64,000 nt of DNA from Scardovia wiggsiae F0424 (GTDB lineage: Bacteria > Actinomycetota > Actinomycetes > Actinomycetales > Bifidobacteriaceae): assembly GCF_000269605.1 (NCBI RefSeq), contig NZ_AKCI01000001.1, positions 1,364,001 through 1,428,000 on the forward strand, given 5' to 3'. Each line of letters starts with the position of its first letter. The first letter of the stretch is position 1. This document shows, one piece after another, positions 17,903-25,905 of the stretch. A model generated the notes under the pieces. It saw nothing but the letters and a program-made list of their open reading frames with translations. It did not search any database and was not told the origin of the DNA. A program made the translations under genes and the position numbers.

Positions 17903-18472
17903 TTATCTTTCTAGGTACCCTTTTCCATATCGTTTTTCTAGCAGAGTGACGAGCTCTTTACTTGTGACACCACCCTCATCTGTAAGTTTTCCATCCGGGT
18001 GCTCCTCATCGAAAGTAAAAGATGGTTTATTTACGCTATAGCTGGTTGTTAGTTTCTCATTGCCGTTAATTACAACGCGAAATTCAATCCCTCCCATAGG
18101 ATTATGCTTGATTGACGACTCATCAATCTTATACGTTTTAATAACACCTTTGTCAGTTAATGCATCGGGGTCAAACGTTTTTAAACCGTCCTCAATCAGT
18201 TTCCTACATTCAGAGGAATGCACGATGCTTACCATCTCCTGCTGGAATGCATCCTGCTCCTGCTGCTGAAGTTTGTTACGGATCATGATAAAACCTCCAA
18301 TACCAGTGACTGCTAGAACAGACACAACAATAATGGCCACATGCCACCATCTCAAACGCGGACGCCCTGCATCAGCTGCAGCTGCCGAGGGGCTGTCGGA
18401 TCCCCAAGAGGCGTCGGCACTTGACGAAGAGTTCGTATTATTCGTATTATCTGTATTATTAATGCCAGTCAT
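17903..18472 (-). CDS. Membrane-anchored putative immunity protein of the lipase locus
   Basis: A 189-residue protein, first gene of the minus-strand locus. A low-complexity N-terminus (NNTDNTNNTNSSSS) is followed by one membrane helix (WWHVAIIVVSVLAVTGIGGFIMI) and an outside domain of about 120 residues: VSIVHSSECRKLIEDGLK, DPDALTDKGVIKTYKIDESS, then HNPMGGIEFRVVING. It would sit on the outer face of the membrane, where a secreted lipase would act. The pattern recalls DUF1310-like lipoproteins of Firmicutes (from memory). A close paralogue lies at 51330-52004 beside an effector fragment, supporting an immunity role. The start has GGAGGG 8 bases upstream, and both paralogues share the CAGTTTATG start context. 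Confidence 0.6.
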   Translation of the reverse strand: MTGINNTDNTNNTNSSSSADASWGSDSPSAAAADAGRPRLRWWHVAIIVVSVLAVTGIGGFIMIRNKLQQQEQDAFQQEMVSIVHSSECRKLIEDGLKTFDPDALTDKGVIKTYKIDESSIKHNPMGGIEFRVVINGNEKLTTSYSVNKPSFTFDEEHPDGKLTDEGGVTSKELVTLLEKRYGKGYLER

Positions 18473-18535
18473 AAACTGTGCCCTCCATTACCCCATAGCT
18501 TAGCACTGTCTTTGACAGCGGTGCAGGGAAGGCAT

Positions 18536-18678
18536 AAAAATGGGGGCGGGGATCAAGGGGAATAGAGGAACCCGCCCCCACCGCGAGAGCTTTTACTATC
18601 TGCCTACACTCCCGCGTATAGCCCAGAGTTCAACCGGAACTCAATGGGCTTATCCTAGATACGTTTATACTTCTATAG
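18536..18678 (-). ncRNA. Three-hairpin structured RNA ending in an intrinsic terminator, upstream of the immunity gene
   Basis: Read on the minus strand there are three consecutive stems. P1 pairs 18638-18650 with 18620-18630 (AGCCCA/TGGGCT core, small bulge). P2 pairs 18609-18616 with 18582-18589 (CGCGGGAG/CTCTCGCG, one G-U). P3 pairs 18571-18580 with 18541-18550 (perfect 10-bp TGGGGGCGGG arm) and is followed by a run of five T. P3 plus the T run is a good intrinsic terminator. The transcript would be about 140 bases. It could be an attenuating leader of the downstream immunity/lipase operon or a free small RNA; I match it to no known family. Confidence 0.5.
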
Positions 18679-18684
18679 TACACC

Positions 18685-18714
18685 ATAATACGCAATTTTG
18701 CGAGGGATCGCCAA
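18685..18714 (-). promoter_or_regulatory. Candidate promoter for the structured RNA / lipase operon
   Basis: On the minus strand TTGGCG (18709-18714) and TATTAT (18685-18690) are 18 bases apart. The spacer contains an inverted repeat CGCAA-TT-TTGCG (18691-18702), placed as an operator would be. Initiation near 18678 would produce the three-hairpin RNA. Confidence 0.45.
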
Positions 18715-18823
18715 AATTAATTCAGGCGCAGATTCTGCAGAGGTATAAGCGGAAATGGGCGGGAAAGGGTAATGCGGTGTAGGGTGGATCATGAGTGATA
18801 TTTGTTGTATATGAAAGTCGGGT

Positions 18824-19852
18824 ATGGGCAAGGAAACAAAGCACAGCGGTACCGCGCACGGAAAGATCATCCTTATAGGGGAGCATTCCGTTGTACATTT
18901 CAAGCCGGCTATTGCGCTGCCTCTGATGAGTACTGAGATCCGTGCCGAAGTAAGCGGAAACGGTTCGCCTGCTGATGATCCCAGGTTTGCCGTTGACTGC
19001 GAGTATTTTACAGGCAGTCTTGCGGATGCGCCCGGAAACTTGGGCAACCTCCAGAAACTCGTGGTGACGCTGTTTAACAGCCTGTGCGTCCCGCAGGGAT
19101 GCGAGGGTTTTGATATAAAGATCATTTCTTCGATCCCGCGCGAACGGGGGATGGGGTCCTCTGCGGCGGTGGCTATTGCCGTTATCCGCGCAGTAGCAGA
19201 TTATGCGGGTGTGGTCCTTGGCAGCCAGGAAGTTTTCGACTACGCGCAGATCAGCGAAAATATAGCCCACGAAAATGCTTCAGGCCTTGATACTATTGCG
19301 ACTGCAAGCAATCAGGCAGTCTGGTTTGAGAGGGGTGAAACGGCGGAGGCCTTTGACTGCGAGTGCCCGGGTACGCTTATTGTTGCGGATTCAGGTGTGA
19401 AAGGCGGTACACGGGAAGCTGTCGCGGCGGTCCGGTCTATGCTGTACAGCAGGGAACGGGGGAAAGCGCGCGAGGCGGCACAGCAGATAGACAGGCTGGG
19501 CGAGCTGGCTTATGCGTGTCTGCAGGCGTTGCGCAAAGGTGATACCGCCAGCCTGGGATTCATTATGGATGAAGCGCATGAGATCCTTACAGGCCTGACG
19601 GTGTCAGACAGGAAGCTGGATACACTTGTAGCCGCTGCCCGTAAAGCCGGCGCAATAGGGGCAAAGCTGACTGGCGGCGGCCGCGGAGGCTGCATGATTG
19701 CTCTGGTCGCTGATGACCTTCGCAGCGGTGTGCCCGCCACTGTAAAATCTGTAGAATCAGCATTAAAGGCTGCAGGGGCAGTGAATACATGGCGCCTCCC
19801 TCTGCATACAGGCCCGGATACGGATGCAGGGCGGGCAGCAACGGTAAAATAA
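18824..19852 (+). CDS. mvk: Mevalonate kinase
   Basis: A 342-residue GHMP kinase that phosphorylates mevalonate to 5-phosphomevalonate, the first of four lower mevalonate-pathway genes here. Motifs: HGKIILIGEHSVVHFKPAIALPL near the N-terminus, the ATP-binding RGMGSSAAVAIAVI, GLDTIATASN, and the C-terminal TGGGRGGCMIAL. Length is typical. The ribosome site is weak (GAAAG). mvaD follows 53 bases later, so the genes are probably cotranscribed. Closest alternatives in the GHMP family are ruled out by the mvaD-pmk-fni neighbours. Confidence 0.93.
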   Translation: MGKETKHSGTAHGKIILIGEHSVVHFKPAIALPLMSTEIRAEVSGNGSPADDPRFAVDCEYFTGSLADAPGNLGNLQKLVVTLFNSLCVPQGCEGFDIKIISSIPRERGMGSSAAVAIAVIRAVADYAGVVLGSQEVFDYAQISENIAHENASGLDTIATASNQAVWFERGETAEAFDCECPGTLIVADSGVKGGTREAVAAVRSMLYSRERGKAREAAQQIDRLGELAYACLQALRKGDTASLGFIMDEAHEILTGLTVSDRKLDTLVAAARKAGAIGAKLTGGGRGGCMIALVADDLRSGVPATVKSVESALKAAGAVNTWRLPLHTGPDTDAGRAATVK

Positions 19853-19905
19853 AATAGGAGAGGGTAGAATAGGAGTGCATCAACGGAAAAGTGATCGGGG
19901 CTGAA

Positions 19906-20973
19906 ATGACAGATTTTGCTGCTGCACGCGCCCATGCCAATATTGCGCTTATCAAGTACTGGGGCAAGCGTGATGCTTCGCTTATCCTTCCTACAAGCGA
20001 GAGCCTGTCGCTGACGCTTGATCCGTTATATACAGACACCGCGGTTTCTTTTATTGACGGCGCTGAAGACCAGTTTATCCTTGACGGTGCTGAGCAGGGA
20101 GGTACCCCGCTTGAACGTGTCCGCGCATTTATTGGCCTGTTCCGGCAATACATGAGCGCGCATGGTAAAGCGGGCAGCACTGCTGGCAGTGAAGTATCCG
20201 GTAGGGATTGCGACAGCTTATATACCAGGGCTGTGCGCGTAGAAAGCCATAACCATGTACCGACGGCGGCAGGTATGGCGAGCTCAGCGTCAGCTTTCGC
20301 CGCACTTGCATGGGCTTTGCGTGACCTGTATGGCCTGCACGGTATAAGCGACCGCCAGCTGTCTACTTTTGCACGGCGCGGTTCCGGTTCAGCATTGCGC
20401 AGTATATTTGGCGGGTTCGTCAAGTGGAAGTATGGTACCGGGGATAATGATTCGTATGCGATCCAGGTAGATGATGCCCAGTGGGATGTTGGTGCTGTTA
20501 TTATTGCGCTCAGCACTAAACAGAAAAAAACAGGCAGCCGCTCAGGTATGGCGCATACGGTAAATACTTCAGCTTTTTATCCCTTGTGGCGTGAGGCTTC
20601 CGAGGCTGACCTTAAACTGGTCGAAGAAGGCATCCGTGAGCGGGATATCAACAAAATCGGCAAAGCCATGGAGGCCAATGTAATGAAATTCCATGCCGTG
20701 ATGTTTGCTGCCGATCCCCCTCTGACATATATGACTGCTGAGAGCTGGAAAGTAATCGAACATATCTGGTCCCTTCGTGAGCAGGGGGCACCCTGTTATT
20801 TCACGATGGATGCCGGCCCTAATGTGGTTGCCCTTTGCCCCAGGAGCCATATGGACCAGGTAGCTGCAGATATGCGCAGTGCTTTCCCGCAGGCAGCGGT
20901 CATCCCTGCAGCAAGCGGGCCGGCACCGGAGGGTATCCCCGCACATGAGTGGAGAAGACTTTATGGAAATTAA
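19906..20973 (+). CDS. mvaD: Diphosphomevalonate decarboxylase
   Basis: A 355-residue GHMP-superfamily enzyme that makes isopentenyl diphosphate from diphosphomevalonate. Near the N-terminus HANIALIKYWGKRD is diagnostic, and LPTSESLSLTLD, AGMASSASAFAALAWAL (ATP loop), RRGSGSALRSIFGGFVKW and FTMDAGPNV follow. The start MTDFAAARAH at 19906 is preferred over a GTG 15 bases upstream because conservation begins here. The pmk start lies inside its last codons, an overlap of 11 bases, implying translational coupling. Confidence 0.95.
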   Translation: MTDFAAARAHANIALIKYWGKRDASLILPTSESLSLTLDPLYTDTAVSFIDGAEDQFILDGAEQGGTPLERVRAFIGLFRQYMSAHGKAGSTAGSEVSGRDCDSLYTRAVRVESHNHVPTAAGMASSASAFAALAWALRDLYGLHGISDRQLSTFARRGSGSALRSIFGGFVKWKYGTGDNDSYAIQVDDAQWDVGAVIIALSTKQKKTGSRSGMAHTVNTSAFYPLWREASEADLKLVEEGIRERDINKIGKAMEANVMKFHAVMFAADPPLTYMTAESWKVIEHIWSLREQGAPCYFTMDAGPNVVALCPRSHMDQVAADMRSAFPQAAVIPAASGPAPEGIPAHEWRRLYGN

Positions 20974-22375
20974 TAAGGCCGGGATTACCAGTGTTCCTGC
21001 TGCCCCTATTGGCGCTGGCCTTTATGCTTCCTGCTCGGTTTCCGATACGGCCTCTTACGCGGCATTCCGTACCCGGACAGTAAAAGTTCCCGGCAAACTG
21101 TACATCCTTGGAGAGTACGCGGTAGTTGACGGGTATCCTGCCATTATTGCCCCTGTGGACCGGTATCTTACAGTTACTGTAAGCGGCTGCGGCGAAAAGG
21201 ATAGCCCTGATGGCACTGTGGCTGATGCTTCTGTTCGTGAGGACAGCGAAACTTTTGCCCGCGGAAAGGATGCCCTCCCTGCAGCTGCCGACGCATCTGC
21301 CGAGGCTGTTATTTCGTCGTCATTATTTCCCGATGAGGAATGCCGGATCCCGCTAAACAGGTTTATCCAAGGCACTTCATTTTACGGAGAGGTCTCCAGC
21401 AGTATCCGTGCCCATACCGACCGGGGGCATATGGCGAAAGTAGGAACTGCAGCCCGTGTCGCGCTGGAGTACCTCAGCGAGAAAAGTATCCCTCTACAGC
21501 CGTGCACTATCGCTGTTGATTCCCAGCTTGACGATAAAAACAGCGGGCGGAAATACGGCCTCGGCTCGTCAGGGGCAGCTGTTGTTGGCGTTATTAAAGG
21601 TATCCTTGAGTTTTATGCAGATCTGTATCCCGCTGTTTCACGTGAAACATTTGTGAACGGATTAGTGGTCTATAAGTTGGCTGCGCTGGCCCTTCTTGCT
21701 TTGGGGGACAACGGGTCTTACGGCGATGTTGCCTGCTGCTCATACTGTAGGCCGGTTTATTATGTCAGGCCCGATATGCAGTGGCTGGAGGACCACGCGA
21801 ATCTTCCGGTTGCAGCCGTACTCAATTCAGAGTGGCCGAAGCTTCAGATCCGGCCTCTGACAATTTCACAAAATATCACTTTTATTATTGGCTGGACGGG
21901 GGATCCTGCATCTTCGGCAGAGCTTGTAGAGGCAGTGGGGTCATATAAGCGGGTGTGCCCCGATGACTTTGAGAAGTACTGCAGGGGTGTTGCCCAGTGT
22001 GCAGATATTTTTGCGCGCTGCTGCACCGGCCTCCGTACTGCCGATGTACAGCATGCCCTGGCAGCAATTTCTGATGCTTCGCAGCTGATGCATGGCCTGT
22101 CAGATGCGGTGGAAAAATATCACTATAGCAGTGATGGCAGCGCAGGGCTTTCCAGCACTCAGGAAACCAGCATAAAAATCGAGACAGATACCCTGAAAGA
22201 ACTTATTGATATAGCGAGGCGTTACGGTTTAGCCGGCAAGGTTTCGGGTGCCGGGGGCGGTGATTGCGGTATCGCAGCGGGTGCAGATCTTACACGGGAT
22301 ATTATTAGGAACATGCAGGGAAGCTGGGAAGCCGCAGGGATAATCCCTGCTGATTTTACTGTAATGCGCGGCTGA
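20963..22375 (+). CDS. Phosphomevalonate kinase
   Basis: A 470-residue GHMP kinase, longer than mvk as expected for phosphomevalonate kinase. It converts 5-phosphomevalonate to the diphosphate. Motifs: VKVPGKLYILGEYAVVDGYP, the ATP loop YGLGSSGAAVVGVIKG, and C-terminal KVSGAGGGDCGIA. The ATG at 20963 is chosen for its GGAGAAG site 5 bases upstream; it overlaps the end of mvaD. An acidic, alanine-rich stretch at about residues 75-115 looks like an insertion. Function within the pathway follows from its position between mvaD and fni. Confidence 0.92.
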   Translation: MEINKAGITSVPAAPIGAGLYASCSVSDTASYAAFRTRTVKVPGKLYILGEYAVVDGYPAIIAPVDRYLTVTVSGCGEKDSPDGTVADASVREDSETFARGKDALPAAADASAEAVISSSLFPDEECRIPLNRFIQGTSFYGEVSSSIRAHTDRGHMAKVGTAARVALEYLSEKSIPLQPCTIAVDSQLDDKNSGRKYGLGSSGAAVVGVIKGILEFYADLYPAVSRETFVNGLVVYKLAALALLALGDNGSYGDVACCSYCRPVYYVRPDMQWLEDHANLPVAAVLNSEWPKLQIRPLTISQNITFIIGWTGDPASSAELVEAVGSYKRVCPDDFEKYCRGVAQCADIFARCCTGLRTADVQHALAAISDASQLMHGLSDAVEKYHYSSDGSAGLSSTQETSIKIETDTLKELIDIARRYGLAGKVSGAGGGDCGIAAGADLTRDIIRNMQGSWEAAGIIPADFTVMRG

Positions 22376-22846
22376 TCAGGACAAGGAAGCATGCTGTAAA
22401 TACTGCCGGGATCTGCCTTCCGAATACTGGGAGGATCCCTGTCTGCTGGATCTGTCGGTTTGCGGAGCCTATAGGCCAGCGGAATCCTGTTAGGTTGCGT
22501 ACTTTGTGGTGCTGCAGGCACATTATGGAGAAATGGCGTTTGCTGTCAGCTATCCCGGTAGCATCAGAGGCTTCATAAATTACGGCAAGGGCAGTCCCAT
22601 TAAGGCCTCAGTGAAAAGCTTATCAAGCCGGGCATCACGGATCATGTCAAACTCATGTCTGTTCCCAATCTGACCTGGAGGCGCTTCACAATGGGCTTGC
22701 GGACCGTACGCGCGCTTTGGGCGGGTATCTCTTCTGCAGTCTGAGATCTTCAGCTTCATAGGTGCTGCTGTTGTACGTGTACAATAGGTGCAGCAGCAAT
22801 ACATGTATGGCGTGCGGATAGCATGGGCAGGAAAGCGAAAGGCTTT
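22376..22846. other. 471-base gap between pmk and fni with an inverted repeat near fni
   Basis: No convincing gene on either strand. The only structure is near the right end: TTGTAC-GT-GTACAA (22771-22784), flanked by TGCTGCTG on the left and CAGCAGCA on the right. That gives a larger interrupted dyad, which could be an operator for fni or a hairpin in its leader. Its size is odd inside an otherwise compact pathway cluster. Confidence 0.4.
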
Positions 22847-24124
22847 ATGGCAATGGATAATCTTGAAAAGGCTGATACTGAAGCGGGCGGTATCATGGAC
22901 GACCGGGCAACTATCTCAAGCCGCAAAGATGACCATGTCCGCCTTGCACAGAGATTTGCGCAGGAATACCCTGCCGGGTACCAGAAGGAAGTCTACAGGG
23001 AACTTGATGGATGCGAATTCATCCATCGCGCGCTCCCTGAAACATCTATTGACGAGGTTGACATCAGTACCTGTGTTGCCGGCATCGCACAGCCGTCCCC
23101 GTTTTTTATCAATGCCATGACCGGCGGTACGGAGGCGACGAATAAAATCAATATGGCACTGGCTCAGGCTGCTTCCAGGACAGGGATAGCTATGGCTCTG
23201 GGGTCGATGAGTATCCTGGTCAAGAAGCCTGAAGTCCGCGATTACTACAGGGAACTGCGCGAGGCGAATCCCCACGCAAAGTTTATTGCTAATCTGGGCG
23301 CTGAGCATACAGCCGAGTCGGCCCAGCTTGTTGTGGATGCTGTTGGCGCACTGGCGCTGCAAATACATGTGAACGCTGCGCAGGAGATAGTGATGCCCGA
23401 GGGGTCGCGCGATTTCCGGGGCTGGCTGGGCAATATCCGTGAGATCACGGCAGCAATGGGCGGGCGAAAGGTTCCCGTCCCTGTGATCGTTAAGGAAGTC
23501 GGTTTCGGCATGGGCCGGGAAACTGTCGCTGCCCTGCATGAAGCGGGCGTCCGGTACGTTGATATCGCAGGCAAGGGCGGGACTAATTTTATCAGGATAG
23601 AGGATGCCCGTATCCGTGAGGCGGCAAAAGGAAGCCTTGCGGATGCAGCCGGTAAAAGTTGTGAAAATACAGATGATAGCGACTGCGCAGGTACTTACTG
23701 TTTCGGCCAGGATTTCTCATACCTTCAGGGATGGGGGATATCCACATTGCGCTCGCTTGTAGAGGCACGGAGCGTTGACGGTATGGATATTATTGCTTCC
23801 GGCGGTGTGCGTAATCCGCTTGACGCAGTGAAGTACCTGGCTTTAGGCGCTCAGACGGTTGGGCTGTCGGGGGCTTTCCTGAGCACAGTACAAGGCGGCG
23901 GTACGTTTTCCGGTTCTGGCGAGGACAGCGGAATCGGAATATCAGTCAGTGATGATGCTGTGGCCCGGCTTACACAGTTTATTGAAGTCTGGAATTCCCA
24001 TATTACCCGTATCTTTACCCTCTTGGGAGCCCACAGTATCGCCGATCTGCAGGCTACTGCGCGTATGGTGTACCCTCAGTCGCTTGTGGAGTACTGCCGG
24101 CAGCGGGATATCGCCCTGCATTAG
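22847..24124 (+). CDS. fni: Type 2 isopentenyl-diphosphate delta-isomerase (FMN dependent)
   Basis: A 425-residue enzyme interconverting isopentenyl and dimethylallyl diphosphate, completing the lower mevalonate pathway. Family motifs: RKDDHVRLA near the N-terminus, FINAMTGGTEATNKIN, LQIHVNAAQEIVMPEG, VIVKEVGFGMG, IAGKGGTNF and IIASGGVRNPLDAVKYLALGA. It is longer than the usual about 350 residues because of two small low-complexity inserts (SCENTDDSDCAG and GTFSGSGEDSGIG). I use the ATG at 22847, with GAAAGG upstream; ATGs at 22823 and 22853 are alternatives. Confidence 0.93.
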   Translation: MAMDNLEKADTEAGGIMDDRATISSRKDDHVRLAQRFAQEYPAGYQKEVYRELDGCEFIHRALPETSIDEVDISTCVAGIAQPSPFFINAMTGGTEATNKINMALAQAASRTGIAMALGSMSILVKKPEVRDYYRELREANPHAKFIANLGAEHTAESAQLVVDAVGALALQIHVNAAQEIVMPEGSRDFRGWLGNIREITAAMGGRKVPVPVIVKEVGFGMGRETVAALHEAGVRYVDIAGKGGTNFIRIEDARIREAAKGSLADAAGKSCENTDDSDCAGTYCFGQDFSYLQGWGISTLRSLVEARSVDGMDIIASGGVRNPLDAVKYLALGAQTVGLSGAFLSTVQGGGTFSGSGEDSGIGISVSDDAVARLTQFIEVWNSHITRIFTLLGAHSIADLQATARMVYPQSLVEYCRQRDIALH

Positions 24125-24151
24125 GGCTTCGTATGAATAATAATCGGTCTT

Positions 24152-24511
24152 ATGTATATTAACTATCCTCAATACCTTGCAAAAGCAATGTTAAATCTTT
24201 GCCTGCCATTAGACAGAAATTATGCAGGAAGTAGTTGAGCGCAAATCGCGTTATACCTGGGCGGAGTATTAGGTGAAATTACTTTATTTCTTTTACCTAT
24301 CATAATAGTGATAGGAAAATTAAAATTGCTCTTGCCTTATTTTGAGCATAAGCCAAATGAGAGTGTTTTAAATCTTAAGAAGGATAAAAGTTCTTCCAGC
24401 ATGAGTCCGGCAAAGAAGAAGAAAGGATCGCACAGCCGAGGCGGGAAGGGCACTGCTAATAGACGGCAAAAACGGAGCAGGAACAGGCGGAAGAAAAAGA
24501 GCAGAAAGTAG
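24152..24511 (+). pseudogene. Small membrane-protein gene with an in-frame stop and a very basic tail
   Basis: From the ATG at 24152 the frame reads 28 codons, meets a single TGA at 24236-24238, then continues open to 24511. After the stop comes a hydrophobic helix (GVLGEITLFLLPIIIVIG), then a Lys/Arg/Ser-rich tail (SPAKKKKGSHSRGGKG, RKKKSRK). One membrane helix plus a basic tail looks like a real small protein interrupted by a nonsense mutation. GTG at 24308 could restart the second half. The AT-rich composition differs from the mevalonate genes. No family recognised. Confidence 0.4.
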
Positions 24512-24551
24512 GGTAAAAGATGGTATGGTGAATACTTTGGATTCTTAAAAC

Positions 24552-24830
24552 TTAAAGAATAGTATTATGATTTCCGGTTCGGGTGAGGATAAGGCATAAA
24601 CGATCTTTATCAATACTATAGATAAGAAGCCAATCTGTGTCAATATGCAGTTCCCTGTACCCTTTTAGATTCCCTTGCAGGGCGTGGTCATGATAGTGTC
24701 TTTTTAACAGTTCAATATTGTACTTTTCTAAATCGTCTATCACGGTATATAATTTTCGCATATCATAATGCTTGCGTTTAAGACGTTTGATATCTCGTAA
24801 AAATTGTGGTCTGTATTCAAACCTATACAT
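24552..24830 (-). CDS. YafQ/RelE-type toxin (mRNA interferase)
   Basis: A 92-residue toxin of the RelE superfamily, YafQ branch. MYRFEYRPQFLRDIKRLKRK opens the fold, followed by HDHALQGNLKGYRELHID and WLLIYSIDKDRLCLILTRTGNH, where the His/Arg pattern matches ribosome-dependent mRNA interferases. It overlaps the antitoxin gene by 8 bases, the usual coupled arrangement with antitoxin first. The gene appears intact. Confidence 0.88.
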   Translation of the reverse strand: MYRFEYRPQFLRDIKRLKRKHYDMRKLYTVIDDLEKYNIELLKRHYHDHALQGNLKGYRELHIDTDWLLIYSIDKDRLCLILTRTGNHNTIL

Positions 24831-25080
24831 TACCGATGACCGCTTTCATACTGTCAGCCGTTCCGGCATGTATTGCAGGTTCGCGCTCGGCGCGGAGTAC
24901 AGCTTTCTCAAAACGTATCCTGCTTGTTGGCTGGAAAGGCAACCGTTCTTCGGTGACCGTTTCAGCCAGAAACATGTTGATTGCAGTTCCGAGATCCATG
25001 CCCATAGACTCGAATAAGTGGGTTGCCTGTTCCTTTAGCTCAGGTGTCGTCCGTACTTGGATGCGTGCAAATTCTGTCAT
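24823..25080 (-). CDS. RelB/DinJ-type antitoxin
   Basis: An 85-residue antitoxin starting MTEFARIQVRTTPELKEQA at 25080, with AAGGAAG upstream; an in-frame ATG 51 bases earlier lacks support and would cover the operator. The N-terminal ribbon-helix-helix (RIQVRTTPELKEQATHLFESMG) and GTAINMFLAETV match RelB/DinJ. The C-terminal tail would wrap the toxin encoded next. It should repress its own promoter through the dyad at 25094-25111. Confidence 0.88.
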   Translation of the reverse strand: MTEFARIQVRTTPELKEQATHLFESMGMDLGTAINMFLAETVTEERLPFQPTSRIRFEKAVLRAEREPAIHAGTADSMKAVIGNV

Positions 25081-25093
25081 AATAACTTCCTTA

Positions 25094-25111
25094 ATACTTC
25101 GTATGAAGTAT
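25094..25111. promoter_or_regulatory. Autoregulatory operator of the DinJ/YafQ pair
   Basis: Inverted repeat ATACTTC-GTAT-GAAGTAT lies 14 bases before the antitoxin start, with perfect 7-base arms. Ribbon-helix-helix antitoxins of this family bind such dyads to repress their operon. Confidence 0.6.
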
Positions 25112-25256
25112 TTTATCACTATTTTTGACAACTGTATAGACCTAGTACTGAATTATTCCGGCTGAAAGCTCCTGCTCCTGGACGAAATGGTCTGCAGAAG
25201 GTTGTCCTCAAATCCTTTACAGTATTGCCTATGTATTACGCGGTACAATATAGAAA

Positions 25257-25787
25257 ATGGCGGAACTTAAGATATCGTACAAGGCTTTTGCAGGGCGGAT
25301 CCTGCATTTTTACGATGAATTAGCTCACACTTCCCTTTCCGTACCTGCCGGTTTCCGGATAATCAACCCATTTAGAGGGGATCATAGCAGGCAGGTCAAA
25401 GACGCAGTAAGAAAATTTTACACAAAATATTACAATGATACTGCCTCCCGACGGCTTATACTTGGAAGCTCTCCGGCCCGGCTTGGTTCTGCCGTCACCG
25501 GTATCCCCTTTGAAGATGCGAAGCATATCCAAGATGAAACCGGAGTCTGTATCGATGGACGTCACATCAACCGGCCTTCTGCCAGTTTTCTGGACGACGT
25601 GATTGCGGGGTACGGTGGGCGGCAGAAATTCTATTCTGATTTTTATATGGGCTTTGTCTGCCCGCTCGGGATTGTCAGGACCAATGCGAGGGGTAATATT
25701 GAAAGCACCTTGCTGCATCAGAAACGAAAAAATTCATCAATATCTTACTTTGGGGCTAGGAAGTTAAGTAGTTCTGTGCTAAACTGA
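25257..25787 (+). pseudogene. 3'-truncated uracil-DNA glycosylase-like (DUF4918/SMUG2-type) gene
   Basis: A 176-residue frame whose first about 155 residues look like the SMUG2/DUF4918 branch of the uracil-DNA glycosylase superfamily: YYNDTASRRLILGSSPARLG, TGIPFEDAKHI, then FLDDVIAGYGGRQKFY and VCPLGIV. Full-length members run to about 230-250 residues with a conserved C-terminal third. Here the match ends near 25705 and the last residues (HQKRKNSSISYFGARKL) are unlike the family. LILGSSPARLG also departs from the usual GxNPGxxG pattern. The break coincides with the edge of the AT-rich streptococcal block, so insertion probably removed the 3' end. Confidence 0.6.
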
Positions 25788-25905
25788 GTCATAAGAATAA
25801 ATCTCTTTCTAGTAATGTTTCGCAACTCTACTATAACGGATTTATTCCTTTTTGTGTTTGCACAACCTATTTTACACCACCGTACATTTTTAGGCAGAGT
25901 CTTTT

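Noticed and set aside
24308-24511. Independent 67-codon basic protein
   Set aside because: Its frame continues upstream through a membrane helix to an in-frame TGA, so it is better read as the 3' part of a broken gene.
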